Source of the DNA: Massilia sp. YIM B02763 | GTDB lineage: Bacteria > Pseudomonadota > Gammaproteobacteria > Burkholderiales > Burkholderiaceae_D | DNA: 64,000 bases | Assembly (NCBI RefSeq): GCF_030412015.1 | Contig: NZ_JASNRD010000016.1 | Location: 52,104-116,103, forward strand | Direction: 5' to 3' | Shown here: positions 25,012 to 33,741 of the stretch, in pieces | Layout of the letters: every line of letters begins with the position of its first letter | Numbering within the stretch: position 1 is the stretch's first letter | Notes under the pieces: generated by a model | Databases searched by the model: none | What the model saw: only the letters and a program-made list of their open reading frames with translations | Told to the model about the DNA's origin: nothing | Made by a program: the position numbers and the translations under genes

Positions 25012-26460
25012 CTAGTCTGCCTTCAACCTCTTGAACCGCGCCAGCGTCCTCGCCCGCGCCTGTTCATGGTCCACCACCGGCAAGGGATAATCCCGCCCCA
25101 GCACGACCCCCGCCTTGTCCAGCGCCGCCCCCTTGGCCAGCCACGGCGCATGGATCGCCGCCTTGTCCAGCTTCTCCAGTGCCGGCAGCCATTCCCGGAT
25201 GAAGGTCCCGTCCGGATCGAAGCGCTTCGATTGCGTCACCGGATTGAAGATGCGGAACCACGGCTGCGCATCGCAGCCGGTGGACGCCGCCCATTGCCAG
25301 CCCCCATTGTTCGACGACAGCTCGTAGTCGTCCAGCTTGCGCGCGAAATACGCTTCGCCGCGGCGCCAGTCGATCCCCAGGTCCTTGGTGAGGAAGCTCG
25401 CCGTCACCATGCGCAGGCGGTTGTGCATGAAGCCCGTGCGGTTCAGCTGCAGCATGGCGGCGTCCACCAGCGGGTAGCCGGTGCGGCCTTCGCACCAGGC
25501 CGCGAACAGGGCGTCGGCGTTTTCCCCTTCGTCCCAGGCCAGCGCGTCGAACGCGGGCTTGAAGTTGTCCGTCACCACGCGCGGATGGCGCGCCAGGATC
25601 ATCATGTAGAACTCGCGCCAGATCAGTTCGGACAGCCAGACGGGGGCCCCGGGACCACCCTGGCCGGCATCGATGCGCGCGCGCACCAGGCGCACCAGGC
25701 GGCGCACGCTCAGCGTGCCGAAGCGCAGGTGCAGCGACAGGCGCGAGGTGGCGTCCAGCGCCGGGTAGTCGCGCTCGTGGTCGTAGCGCGCCATGCGCTC
25801 CAGGAAGGCGTCGAGCAGCTGCTCGGCGCCCGCCATGCCCGCCGCGGGCAGCGGGGTGGCCGGCGCGCAGAAGCCGAGATCTTCCAGCGTGGGCAGCGCG
25901 TGGCCGGCCGGGGCCGGGGCCAGCGCGCCGGCATGCGCCGCCGTCTCCCAGGCATCGACCGCGTGCGGCTCGGCCGCCAGGCGCTTGAGCCAGGCGTTCT
26001 TGTAGGGCGTGAACACGGAGAACGGGCCGCCGGTCTTCGTCAATACCTCGTCGCGCTCGAACACGACCTGGTCCTTGAAGGTCTGCAGGCTGCGGCCGGC
26101 GCGGCGCAGCGCGTCCAGCACGGCGCGGTCGCGCCGGATCGCCTGCGGTTCGTAGTCGTGGTTGGCGAACACGGATTCGGCGTCGAGCTCGGCGGCGAGG
26201 CGGGGGATGTCGTCCGCGGCGCGCCCATGGCGCACGATGAGGTAACCTCCCATTGAACGCAGCCGCGCGTCGAGTTCCGCCAGGCTGGCGTGGATGAACT
26301 GCACGCGCCGGTCGTCCGGTGGCAGGCCGGCCAGGATGTCGGTATCGAAGACGAAGACGCCAAATACCCTGTGCGAGGAAAGCAGGGCATGGTGCAGCGC
26401 CGCATGGTCGTCCGTCCGCAGGTCGCGCCGGAACCAGACTAAAGAGTTTCTCAATGTCAT
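25012..26460 (-). CDS. phrB: Deoxyribodipyrimidine photolyase
   Basis: Light-driven FAD enzyme of 482 residues that repairs cyclobutane pyrimidine dimers. The N-terminal photolyase domain starts LVWFRRDLRTDDHAALHHA. The FAD-binding domain includes LSLHLRFGTLS, ELIWREFYMMIL, RTGYPLVDAAMLQLNRTGFM and the signature NNGGWQWAASTGCDAQPWFR, in which the tryptophans belong to the electron-transfer and dimer-binding set. Length and motifs fit class I CPD photolyases. It is divergent from yqgE, separated by a 194-base gap. Confidence 0.96.
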   Translation of the reverse strand: MTLRNSLVWFRRDLRTDDHAALHHALLSSHRVFGVFVFDTDILAGLPPDDRRVQFIHASLAELDARLRSMGGYLIVRHGRAADDIPRLAAELDAESVFANHDYEPQAIRRDRAVLDALRRAGRSLQTFKDQVVFERDEVLTKTGGPFSVFTPYKNAWLKRLAAEPHAVDAWETAAHAGALAPAPAGHALPTLEDLGFCAPATPLPAAGMAGAEQLLDAFLERMARYDHERDYPALDATSRLSLHLRFGTLSVRRLVRLVRARIDAGQGGPGAPVWLSELIWREFYMMILARHPRVVTDNFKPAFDALAWDEGENADALFAAWCEGRTGYPLVDAAMLQLNRTGFMHNRLRMVTASFLTKDLGIDWRRGEAYFARKLDDYELSSNNGGWQWAASTGCDAQPWFRIFNPVTQSKRFDPDGTFIREWLPALEKLDKAAIHAPWLAKGAALDKAGVVLGRDYPLPVVDHEQARARTLARFKRLKAD

Positions 26461-26654
26461 CTTCTGTGTGCGGAGTCAAAAGCAGGACGCATTTTACTGT
26501 CTACCATTCCTCTGATTTGCCGCCGATCCACGTTTTGCGATCGGTCAACAACGCCGCTTCCATGGCCGCGTGAGCAAATGGGTGTAAACTAGCGAAAAGC
26601 CCAAGCTTTTCAAGTTGATACCGCGGTAATGAAGAGAGTGAGCCAACAGAGAGT

Positions 26655-27317
26655 ATGAGCATGAAAAAAAGTAAGGTCGGCAAGCCTCTACCCATGCCCG
26701 GGATGCCGCAGGAAGACGTGTCGCCCCTGGGCCAGATCGGCGCCGTTCAGCCGCAGCTGAACCTGGCCAACCATTTCCTGATCGCCATGCCATCGATGAA
26801 CGATCCGATCTTCGGCGGCACCGTGGTCTATATCTGCGAACACAACGACAAGGGCGTGCTCGGCGTCGTCATCAACAAGCCCACCGACATGACCATGGAC
26901 GTGCTGTTCGACCGCATCGACCTGAAGGTGGCCGAAGGCCTGCGCGCCAGCGTCGTGAACGAGCCGATCATGTTCGGCGGCCCCGTCCAGGACGACCGCG
27001 GCTTCGTGCTGCATTCGCCGGGCGGACGCTATTCCTCGTCGCTGAGCGTCACCGACGACGTCGCCTTCACCACGTCGATCGACGTGCTGGAGGCCGTCGC
27101 CAGCGGCACCGGTCCCCAGCGCATGCTGGTGTCGATCGGCTATGCCGGCTGGAGCCCGGGCCAGCTCGAGGAAGAGATCGCCCGCAACGGCTGGCTGACG
27201 GTGGGCGCCGACGCCCACGTGCTGTTCGACCTGCCGATCGAGGAACGCTACAACGCCGCCATCAAGCTGCTGGGCATCGATCCCTTGATGCTCGCGAGCG
27301 AGGCCGGTCATGCGTGA
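26655..27317 (+). CDS. yqgE: YqgE/AlgH family protein
   Basis: Conserved 220-residue protein of unknown biochemical function; the Pseudomonas relative AlgH was linked to alginate regulation. Family landmarks are NHFLIAMPSMNDPIFGGTVV, ICEHNDKGVLGVVINKP, FGGPVQDDRGFVLH and IGYAGWSPGQLEEEIARNGW. ATG start at 26655; a second in-frame ATG is two codons on. It precedes ruvX, a pairing found across proteobacteria, and heads the run yqgE-ruvX-pyrR-pyrB-pyrC'. Confidence 0.94.
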   Translation: MSMKKSKVGKPLPMPGMPQEDVSPLGQIGAVQPQLNLANHFLIAMPSMNDPIFGGTVVYICEHNDKGVLGVVINKPTDMTMDVLFDRIDLKVAEGLRASVVNEPIMFGGPVQDDRGFVLHSPGGRYSSSLSVTDDVAFTTSIDVLEAVASGTGPQRMLVSIGYAGWSPGQLEEEIARNGWLTVGADAHVLFDLPIEERYNAAIKLLGIDPLMLASEAGHA

Positions 27318-27350
27318 GATGCGTGGATTCCTGCGGAGACCAGGCAGGTA

Positions 27351-27743
27351 ATGGTCGACATCGTTCTAGGCTTCGACTTCGGCATCAAGCGTATCGGCAT
27401 CGCCATGGGAAACACCCTGACGGGACAGGCGCAGCCCCTGTCCGTCATCAAGGCCGTCGACAATGCGACGCGCTTTTCCGCCATCGGCGAACTGATCGAA
27501 CAATGGCGTCCCGCGCGCCTCGTCGTCGGCGAGCCGCGCCATCCGGACGGCGCCGAGCACGACATGACGCTGCGCGCGCGCCGTTTCGCCAACCAGCTGC
27601 ACGGCCGCTTCAACCTGCCCGTCGAGCTGGTCGACGAGCGCTATTCCTCCGCCGTCATCCCGGCCAAGCGCGGCGAGATCATCGACGCCAAGGCCGCCGC
27701 CATCATTTTGCAACAATATTTTGACGACCATGCCAACTCCTGA
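27351..27743 (+). CDS. ruvX: YqgF/RuvX, putative pre-16S rRNA nuclease
   Basis: RNase H-like fold protein of 130 residues implicated in 16S rRNA 5'-end maturation and once proposed as a Holliday-junction resolvase. Conserved acidic and basic sites: LGFDFGIKRIGIAMG with the first metal aspartate, VVGEPRHPDG, and VDERYSSAV with the second acidic pair. The 3' end overlaps the start of pyrR by 14 bases, so the two are translationally linked. Confidence 0.93.
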   Translation: MVDIVLGFDFGIKRIGIAMGNTLTGQAQPLSVIKAVDNATRFSAIGELIEQWRPARLVVGEPRHPDGAEHDMTLRARRFANQLHGRFNLPVELVDERYSSAVIPAKRGEIIDAKAAAIILQQYFDDHANS

Positions 27744-28248
27744 TAACGACGCCTTCGACGCCGAGGCGCTGTACCGCGACCTGCTCGAGCAGGTGCGCGC
27801 CGGCCTGTCCGGCGTGAACGATGCCGCCATCGTGGGCATCCACTCGGGCGGCGCCTGGCTGGCCGAGCGGCTCGCCGCCGACCTCGGCCTGCCGCAACGC
27901 CTGGGCTTCATCGACGTCTCGTTCTACCGCGACGACTATGCGAAGAAGGGCCTGCACCCGGACGTGAAGCCGACCCGCATCGAATTCAACGTCGACGGCG
28001 CGACCATCCTGCTGGTCGACGACGTGCTGTACACCGGACGCACGGTGCGCGCGGCGATCAACGTGCTGTTCGACTTCGGCCGTCCCCAGCGCATCATGCT
28101 GGCGGCCCTGGCCGACCGCGGCGGACGCGAACTGCCGGTGGCCGCCGATTTCGTCGGCGCCCGCGCCGCGCTGGCGCCCGGCCAGTCGCTGTCCCTGGGC
28201 CGCGCCGGCGGCCAACTCTCGCTCACGATCGAAGACGACAATGCATAA
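27730..28248 (+). CDS. pyrR: PyrR bifunctional regulator / uracil phosphoribosyltransferase
   Basis: Phosphoribosyltransferase-fold protein of 172 residues from the ATG at 27730; a TTG three codons earlier is a weaker start. The PRPP-binding loop is VDDVLYTGRT, preceded by ATILL, and the substrate region is GIHSGGAWLAERL. In Gram-positive bacteria PyrR controls pyr attenuation; in proteobacteria its role with pyrB is less clear. No obvious PyrR-binding attenuator structure is visible upstream. Its stop overlaps the pyrB start. Confidence 0.93.
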   Translation: MPTPDNDAFDAEALYRDLLEQVRAGLSGVNDAAIVGIHSGGAWLAERLAADLGLPQRLGFIDVSFYRDDYAKKGLHPDVKPTRIEFNVDGATILLVDDVLYTGRTVRAAINVLFDFGRPQRIMLAALADRGGRELPVAADFVGARAALAPGQSLSLGRAGGQLSLTIEDDNA

Positions 28249-29206
28249 CCCGCAACTGAACAAAAACGGCGAGCTGCAGCACCTCATCACCATCGAGGGG
28301 CTGCCCAAGTCCATCATCAACCACATCCTGGACACGGCGTCGAGCTTCGTCGGCATCTCCGACCGCGAAGTCAAGAAGGTGCCGCTCATGCGCGGCAAGA
28401 GCGTGTTCAACCTGTTCTTCGAGAACTCGACGCGCACCCGCACCACCTTCGAGATCGCCTCCAAGCGACTGTCGGCCGACGTGATCAACCTGAACATCGC
28501 GGCCTCCTCGACGACCAAGGGCGAATCGCTGCTGGACACGATCGACAACCTGTCGGCCATGCACGCCGACATGTTCGTCGTGCGCCACTCGCAGTCGGGC
28601 GCGCCCTACCTGATCGCCAAGCACCTGAACGACACGCAGCAGAACCACGTGCACGTGGTGAACGCGGGCGACGGCCGCCACGCGCACCCGACCCAGGGCC
28701 TGCTCGACATGTACACGATCCGCCACTACAAGAAGGACTTCACCAACCTGCGCGTGGCCATCGTGGGCGACATCCTGCACAGCCGCGTGGCGCGCTCGGA
28801 CATCCACGCGCTGACCACGCTGGGCGTGCCGGAAGTGCGGGCGATCGGCCCGCACACGCTGCTGCCGGGCGGCCTGGAGCAGATGGGCGTGCGCGTGTTC
28901 ACGAACATGGAAGAAGGCCTGAAGGACGTCGACGTGATCATCATGCTGCGCCTGCAGAACGAGCGCATGACGGGCGCGCTGCTGCCCTCTGCCGGCGAGT
29001 ACTTCAAGAGCTACGGCCTGACGCCGGAACGCCTGGCGCTGGCCAAGCCGGATGCCATCGTGATGCACCCGGGGCCGATCAACCGCGGCGTCGAGATCGA
29101 CTCCAAGGTCGCGGACGGCAAGCAGGCCGTGATCCTGCCGCAGGTGACCTTCGGCATCGCAGTCCGCATGGCGGTAATGAGCATTCTGGCAGGGACCCAC
29201 GCATAA
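28241..29206 (+). CDS. pyrB: Aspartate carbamoyltransferase catalytic subunit
   Basis: Catalyses carbamoyl phosphate plus aspartate to carbamoyl aspartate, the committed pyrimidine step. The 321 residues include the carbamoyl-phosphate motif FFENSTRTRTTFE, the aspartate-side HPTQGLLDMYTI, and VAIVGDILHSRVARS. It lacks a pyrI regulatory partner in the neighbourhood and is followed after one base by a degenerate dihydroorotase, as in pseudomonad-type pyrBC' operons where the two proteins assemble together. Confidence 0.96.
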   Translation: MHNPQLNKNGELQHLITIEGLPKSIINHILDTASSFVGISDREVKKVPLMRGKSVFNLFFENSTRTRTTFEIASKRLSADVINLNIAASSTTKGESLLDTIDNLSAMHADMFVVRHSQSGAPYLIAKHLNDTQQNHVHVVNAGDGRHAHPTQGLLDMYTIRHYKKDFTNLRVAIVGDILHSRVARSDIHALTTLGVPEVRAIGPHTLLPGGLEQMGVRVFTNMEEGLKDVDVIIMLRLQNERMTGALLPSAGEYFKSYGLTPERLALAKPDAIVMHPGPINRGVEIDSKVADGKQAVILPQVTFGIAVRMAVMSILAGTHA

Positions 29207-29207
29207 C

Positions 29208-30491
29208 ATGAATCTGCATATCAAGAACGGCCGCGTGATCGACCCGGCCAACGGCATCGACGCCGTGCAAGACCTCTTCATCGCCGACGGCAAGGTCGCC
29301 GCAGTGGGCAGCGCGCCGGCCGGCTTCACGGCCGCGCGCACCATCGACGCGAGCGGCCTGGTGGTGGCGCCGGGCCTGGTGGACCTGTCGGCGCGCCTGC
29401 GCGAGCCGGGCTACGAATACAAGGCCACGCTGGAATCCGAGATGCAGGCGGCCGTGCAGGGCGGCGTGACCACGCTGGTGTGCCCGCCGGATACCGACCC
29501 TGTGCTGGACGAGCCGGGCCTGGTCGAGATGCTCAAGCACCGCGCGCGCCTGCTGAACCAGGCCAACGTGCACCCGCTGGGCGCGCTGACCACGGGCCTG
29601 AAGGGCAAGGCGCTGACCGAGATGGCCGAACTGACCGAGGCCGGTTGCATCGGCTTCTCGCACGCCGAGGAGCCGATCGAGGACACCACCGTGCTGCTGC
29701 GCGCCATGCAGTACGCGAAAACCTTCGGCTACACGGTCTGGCTGCGCCCGCAGGATCCGCACATCGGCCGCGGCGGCGTGGCCGCGAGCGGCCCGCTGGC
29801 CTCGCGCCTGGGCCTGTCGGGTGTGCCGGTGATGTCCGAGACCATCGCCCTGCACACGATCTTCGAACTGATGCGCGCATCGGGCGCGCGCGTGCACCTG
29901 TGCCGCATCTCGTCGGCCGCCGCGCTGGACCTGATCCGCGCCGCCAAGAAGGAAGGCCTGCCGGTCACCTGCGACGTCGGCGTGCACCACCTGCACATGA
30001 CGGATGCCGACATCGGCTTCTTCGACCCGAACGCGCGCCTGACCCCGCCGCTGCGCAGCCAGCGCGACCGCGAGGCGATCCGCGCCGCCGTCCTCGACGG
30101 CACCGTCGATGCCGTCTGCTCGGACCACACGCCGGTCGACGACGACGAAAAGCTGCTGCCGTTCGCCGAGGCGTCTCCCGGCGCCACCGGCCTGGAGCTG
30201 CTGCTGGCGCTGATGCTCAAGTTCGCCGACGAGCAGCATGGCGGCAAGGATGCGCTGGCACGGGCCCTGTCCCGCATCACGATCGACGCGGCGCGCACGG
30301 CCGGCCTGGCCGCCGGCACGCTGGCGCCGGGCGCGCAGGCGGACGTGGTCCTGTTCGACCCCGCCGCGCGCTGGACCGTGCAGGCCTCGAACCTGGCCAG
30401 CCAGGGCAAGCACACGCCTTTCCTGGGCTACGAGCTGGCGGGGCAGGTCAAGGCCACCATCGTGTCCGGCCACGTCGCATTCGAACGCTGA
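29208..30491 (+). CDS. Dihydroorotase-like protein, catalytically degenerate (PyrC')
   Basis: Amidohydrolase-fold protein of 427 residues, length typical of class I dihydroorotase. The first zinc-ligand motif, HxH in active enzymes, is S61-A-R63 here (DLSARLREPG). The later metal His in the LCH motif is replaced (LCRISS), and the catalytic SDHAPH motif reads SDHTPVDDD. The protein is otherwise well conserved and intact. This matches PyrC' of Pseudomonas, an inactive dihydroorotase that stabilises aspartate carbamoyltransferase. It directly follows pyrB. A functional pyrC must exist elsewhere. Confidence 0.88.
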   Translation: MNLHIKNGRVIDPANGIDAVQDLFIADGKVAAVGSAPAGFTAARTIDASGLVVAPGLVDLSARLREPGYEYKATLESEMQAAVQGGVTTLVCPPDTDPVLDEPGLVEMLKHRARLLNQANVHPLGALTTGLKGKALTEMAELTEAGCIGFSHAEEPIEDTTVLLRAMQYAKTFGYTVWLRPQDPHIGRGGVAASGPLASRLGLSGVPVMSETIALHTIFELMRASGARVHLCRISSAAALDLIRAAKKEGLPVTCDVGVHHLHMTDADIGFFDPNARLTPPLRSQRDREAIRAAVLDGTVDAVCSDHTPVDDDEKLLPFAEASPGATGLELLLALMLKFADEQHGGKDALARALSRITIDAARTAGLAAGTLAPGAQADVVLFDPAARWTVQASNLASQGKHTPFLGYELAGQVKATIVSGHVAFER

Positions 30492-30536
30492 TCCCGGACG
30501 GCGCCGCGCTTGCGGCGCCTTCGACGGAACCGTCTC

Positions 30537-31289
30537 GTGAACATTCGGCTCGCGTGGCGCCTGGCGCGCGTCATCATTCACCTGGTCCAGGGCCTCGCCA
30601 CCTGCGCGCTGGTCTTTCCATGGGCCGGCGCGCCCTTGCGCGAGCGCCTGGTGCGGCGCTGGTCGGCACGCCTGCTCGGCATCTGCCGGGTGCGCGTCGA
30701 GCGCCTTGACGCCAGCCCTGCGCTGGAACACGCGCTGATCGTCTCGAACCACATCTCCTGGCTCGACATCTTCGTCATCAATGCGCTGCTGCCCAGCCGC
30801 TTCGTCGCCAAGGCCGAGATCCGCGCCTGGCCCGTGGTCGGCTGGCTGGTGGCGCAGGCGGGCACGGTCTTCATCGCGCGCGGCAACCGGCGCGAGCTGC
30901 GCCATATCTTCAAGGGCATCGTCGACGCCCTCGGCCAGCGCCAGCGCGTCGCTTTCTTCCCCGAGGGGACGGTGGCGGCCCAGGGCCAGCTATTGCCGTT
31001 CCACGCCAACCTGTTCGAGGCCGCGATCGACGCCGGGGTGCCGGTGCAGCCGTACGCGCTGGCCTACCTCGACGCGCGCGGCGGCTGGCATGCGGCGGTC
31101 GACTACACGGGCGATACCACGTTCGTGCAGAGCATCCTGCGCATCCTGGGCGGCGAACCCGTGACGGCGCGGCTGGCGAGCCTGGCGCCGATCCCGGCCG
31201 GGCCGGGGACGCACCGCAGGGAACTGGCGCAGCGGGCGCAGGAGGCGATCAGGGTGGCGCTGGGGGCCGTGGAGACTCCGCTGCGATAA
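30537..31289 (+). CDS. Lysophospholipid acyltransferase (PlsC-like)
   Basis: Membrane acyltransferase of 250 residues with a GTG start at 30537. An N-terminal hydrophobic helix (about 10-27) precedes the acyltransferase motifs: NHISWLD (the NHx4D catalytic pair), FIARGNRREL, and FPEGTVA. It resembles 1-acyl-sn-glycerol-3-phosphate acyltransferases and the ornithine-lipid acyltransferase OlsA; the acceptor is not decided by the sequence. It is the last gene of the pyr run, about 45 bases after pyrC'. A second acyltransferase gene of a different subtype is at 39732. Confidence 0.88.
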   Translation: MNIRLAWRLARVIIHLVQGLATCALVFPWAGAPLRERLVRRWSARLLGICRVRVERLDASPALEHALIVSNHISWLDIFVINALLPSRFVAKAEIRAWPVVGWLVAQAGTVFIARGNRRELRHIFKGIVDALGQRQRVAFFPEGTVAAQGQLLPFHANLFEAAIDAGVPVQPYALAYLDARGGWHAAVDYTGDTTFVQSILRILGGEPVTARLASLAPIPAGPGTHRRELAQRAQEAIRVALGAVETPLR

Positions 31290-31290
31290 A

Positions 31291-31380
31291 CCGTCGCCCC
31301 TGCGAAGGCAGGGGTCCAATGTTGCATGCGTATCGACGACGCTGGAAGAAATTGGGTCCCTGCCTTCGCAGGGACGACGT
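31291..31380. repeat. REPIN-like long inverted repeat, GTCCCTGC family (copy 3)
   Basis: Left arm CCGTCGCCCCTGCGAAGGCA then GGGGTCCAAT; right arm ATTGGGTCCCTGCCTTCGCA then GGGACGACG. It lies between the convergent acyltransferase (plus) and apaH (minus) genes, starting right after the plus-strand stop. Confidence 0.9.
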
Positions 31381-31398
31381 TCCACCGTGACGGACAGC

Positions 31399-32244
31399 TT
31401 ATTTCTTCCCGCCGTGCTCCCGATACTCCGGACAATCCACCTGCAGCAGCGAGCGGTCGTCCAGGCACACGGCCGTGAGCTTGCCGCCCCACACGCAGCC
31501 GCTGTCCAGTCCCACCAGGTTGGGCCGCAGCACCAGGCCCAGCGCCGACCAGTGCCCGAACACGACGGTCACGTCGTTCGTCTTCCGGTCCGGCAGGTCG
31601 AACCAGGGCGCCAGGCCGCTGCCTTCCGGTCCCTTGTCGCTTTCCTTGTGCGCGAAGTCCATCCTGCCGTCCGGCCAGCACAGGCGCATGCGGGTGAGGG
31701 CGTTGACGATGCAGCGCAGGCGCGCGATGCCGGTCAAGCCGTCGTCCCAGCGGTCCGGCTCGTTGCCGTACATCTGGCCCAGGAAATCGACCCAGCGCTC
31801 GCTGCGCAGCTCCGTCTCGACCTCGGCGGCCAGCGCCATCGTCCGGGCCGCATCCCACTGCGGCGCCACGCCCGCATGCACGAGCAAATGGGCATCCACG
31901 AACATGGCCAGCGGCCGCCGGCGCAGCCATTCGATCAGGGCGGCGCGGTCGGGGGCGGCCAGGATCTCGTCCAGCGTGTCCGAGCGGCTCGCCTTCTGGA
32001 CGCCGGCGGCCACCGCCAGCAGGTGCAGGTCGTGGTTGCCGAGCAGGGCGTCGACGCGGCCGCCGCTCGTGTCGGACAGCGTCTTCATGCGCCGCAGCGC
32101 TTCCAGCGATTCCGGGCCGCGATTGATCAGGTCGCCGACGAACAGGATGCGGGCGTCGCCGCGGGCGTCGGCATCGATACGGTCGAGCAGCAGGCCCGCT
32201 TCATGGGCGCAACCCTGCAGGTCGCCAATCACATAGGTTTTCAT
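31399..32244 (-). CDS. apaH: Symmetrical bis(5'-nucleosyl)-tetraphosphatase
   Basis: Metallophosphatase of 281 residues that cleaves Ap4A into two ADP and can remove Np4 RNA caps. Phosphoesterase motifs: YVIGDLQGC near the start, LFVGDLINRGPESL, and LLGNHDLHLLAV with the catalytic GNHD. Further conserved are HAGVAPQWD and FGHWSALG. Length and motifs are typical. It is convergent with the acyltransferase gene and divergent from the glycosyltransferase-like gene at 32564. Confidence 0.95.
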   Translation of the reverse strand: MKTYVIGDLQGCAHEAGLLLDRIDADARGDARILFVGDLINRGPESLEALRRMKTLSDTSGGRVDALLGNHDLHLLAVAAGVQKASRSDTLDEILAAPDRAALIEWLRRRPLAMFVDAHLLVHAGVAPQWDAARTMALAAEVETELRSERWVDFLGQMYGNEPDRWDDGLTGIARLRCIVNALTRMRLCWPDGRMDFAHKESDKGPEGSGLAPWFDLPDRKTNDVTVVFGHWSALGLVLRPNLVGLDSGCVWGGKLTAVCLDDRSLLQVDCPEYREHGGKK

Positions 32245-32563
32245 CGTCTATTTTCCATTGCGCGCGAATGCGCCTTTCGGGGAATGATACCGCGCCGGCC
32301 GTGGCGAAGGATTCGCCGGCCTGAACGTTCATTTCTAAATGTAAATTGTCTCGCTGTTCACGATCGCCGCGCGGACAATTCCCGGTTTGTCAATCGGATC
32401 GGTGTGAGCCAGGTAAACGGCCTGGCTTCGGGCCCGGCACGTCATCTAGTACAATGCGCCGGTACAATGGCCGAGCTGCGCGCCAATCGAATCGAAAAGT
32501 GCTTTGCCTATTCACCGGCATGGCCCATCCAGCCACACGGCTATTGCATTCAAAGAATAATAA
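32245..32563. other. Divergent intergenic region with a perfect hairpin
   Basis: 319 bp between apaH and the polyprenyl-phosphate transferase gene, visibly richer in A/T than its surroundings. It carries AGCCAGG (32407-32413), loop TAAACGG, CCTGGCT (32421-32427), then a duplicated GTACAATG (32451 and 32462) that could supply -10 elements. No gene is seen. Confidence 0.5.
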
Positions 32564-33658
32564 ATGTTTTCTTTCCTCGTGAGCTTCGTGGCGTCTGCAT
32601 TGCTGACCCTGCTGGTCATCAAGCATGCGAAATTACATGGACCCGCCCTCGACAGTAATTTCGGCGGCGTTCAAAAGGTGCATCAGCACGCAGTCGCGCG
32701 TATCGGCGGATTACCGATTTTCCTGGCCGTGACGCTGACCGCCTGTATATCGGTGTTGCGCGAGCCCAGCCTTGGTTATTGGCTGGCGGCGCTGCTCGCA
32801 TGTTCGTCGATCGCTTTTGGCGGCGGTATCGTGGAAGACTATACGGGCACCGTCAGGCCGTCGCGGCGCCTGGTGCTGACGATGGCTGCGGCCGTGCTCG
32901 GTTATCTGGTGCTGGATGCGAAAATCGCACGCCTGGACATGCCGTTTGTCAGCTGGCACCTCGATTCGCTCTGGCTGGTATTGCCGCTGACGGTGCTGGC
33001 GGTGGCCGGCATCGCGAATGCCGTGAATATCATCGACGGCTTCAATGGCCTGGCCAGCGTGGTCACGATCTTCATGCTGCTGTCGCTGGCCTATGTCGGC
33101 TGGCAGGTGGGCGACATGTTCGTGCTGGTGTCGGCCCTGACGGTGGCGGGCGCGACCGCCGGTTTCCTGATCTGGAATTACCCGGCGGGCCTGATTTTCC
33201 TCGGCGACGGCGGCGCCTATTTCATCGGCTTCATGCTGGGCGAACTGGCGCTGCTGCTGGTGATGCGCAATCCCCAGGTATCGACCTGGTATGCGGCATT
33301 GCTGCTGATTTATCCGGCATTCGAAACCATATTTTCCGTTTACCGTCGAATGTTCGTGCGCGGGAAATCGCCGACCATGCCCGACGGAATTCACCTGCAC
33401 AGCCTGATTTTCCGCCGGATCGCACAATGGACGGTAGGGCGCAAGGAGGCGCGCGCACTGATGAAACGGAATGCGCGCACCTCGCCTTACTTGTGGCTGT
33501 TTTCGCTTACCGCGGTTATTCCTGCAACCGTGTTCTGGCGGAATACGGAAGTCTTGATATTCTTCTGTTTGTTGTTCATTATCAGTTACGTGTGGCTTTA
33601 CGCGCGTATTGTTCGATTCAAGTCGCCACGCTGGCTCATTTGGCACAAGAAAGACTAA
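32564..33658 (+). CDS. WecA/MraY-family polyprenyl-phosphate glycosyl-1-phosphate transferase
   Basis: Polytopic inner-membrane enzyme of 364 residues, about ten helices. It should transfer a sugar-1-phosphate (probably GlcNAc or similar) to undecaprenyl phosphate and so start a surface polysaccharide. Signatures: an early cytoplasmic GGVQKVHQHAVARIGG, NAVNIIDGFNGLASV (catalytic DGxNGL-type loop), FLGDGGAYFIGF (the second Asp motif), and IHLHSLIFRR (His motif). No polysaccharide export or glycosyltransferase cluster adjoins it. Base composition looks less GC-rich than the flanking genes, which may reflect transfer or relaxed codon choice. Confidence 0.9.
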   Translation: MFSFLVSFVASALLTLLVIKHAKLHGPALDSNFGGVQKVHQHAVARIGGLPIFLAVTLTACISVLREPSLGYWLAALLACSSIAFGGGIVEDYTGTVRPSRRLVLTMAAAVLGYLVLDAKIARLDMPFVSWHLDSLWLVLPLTVLAVAGIANAVNIIDGFNGLASVVTIFMLLSLAYVGWQVGDMFVLVSALTVAGATAGFLIWNYPAGLIFLGDGGAYFIGFMLGELALLLVMRNPQVSTWYAALLLIYPAFETIFSVYRRMFVRGKSPTMPDGIHLHSLIFRRIAQWTVGRKEARALMKRNARTSPYLWLFSLTAVIPATVFWRNTEVLIFFCLLFIISYVWLYARIVRFKSPRWLIWHKKD

Positions 33659-33681
33659 CAAAAAATCCTGGATGGTGTATA

Positions 33682-33711
33682 TTGCGACAATTGGTGAGAA
33701 TTGGATAAAAT
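33682..33711 (+). promoter_or_regulatory. Candidate sigma-70 promoter of the H-NS gene
   Basis: TTGCGA (33682-33687), 18-base spacer, TAAAAT (33706-33711), inside an AT-rich stretch just after the upstream stop codon. The ribosome-binding site AAGGA is at 33731-33735, six bases before the ATG at 33742. Confidence 0.6.
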
Positions 33712-33741
33712 TCGTTTTTAAACTACTTATAAGGAATCGAG

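Noticed and set aside
26461..26654. Possible small gene in the phrB/yqgE gap
   Set aside because: Only short frames without RBS; the region is better explained as two divergent promoters.
29079..30905. Minus-strand frame of 608 codons across pyrC' and the acyltransferase gene
   Set aside because: Antisense shadow with no motif, opposite two clear genes in an operon.
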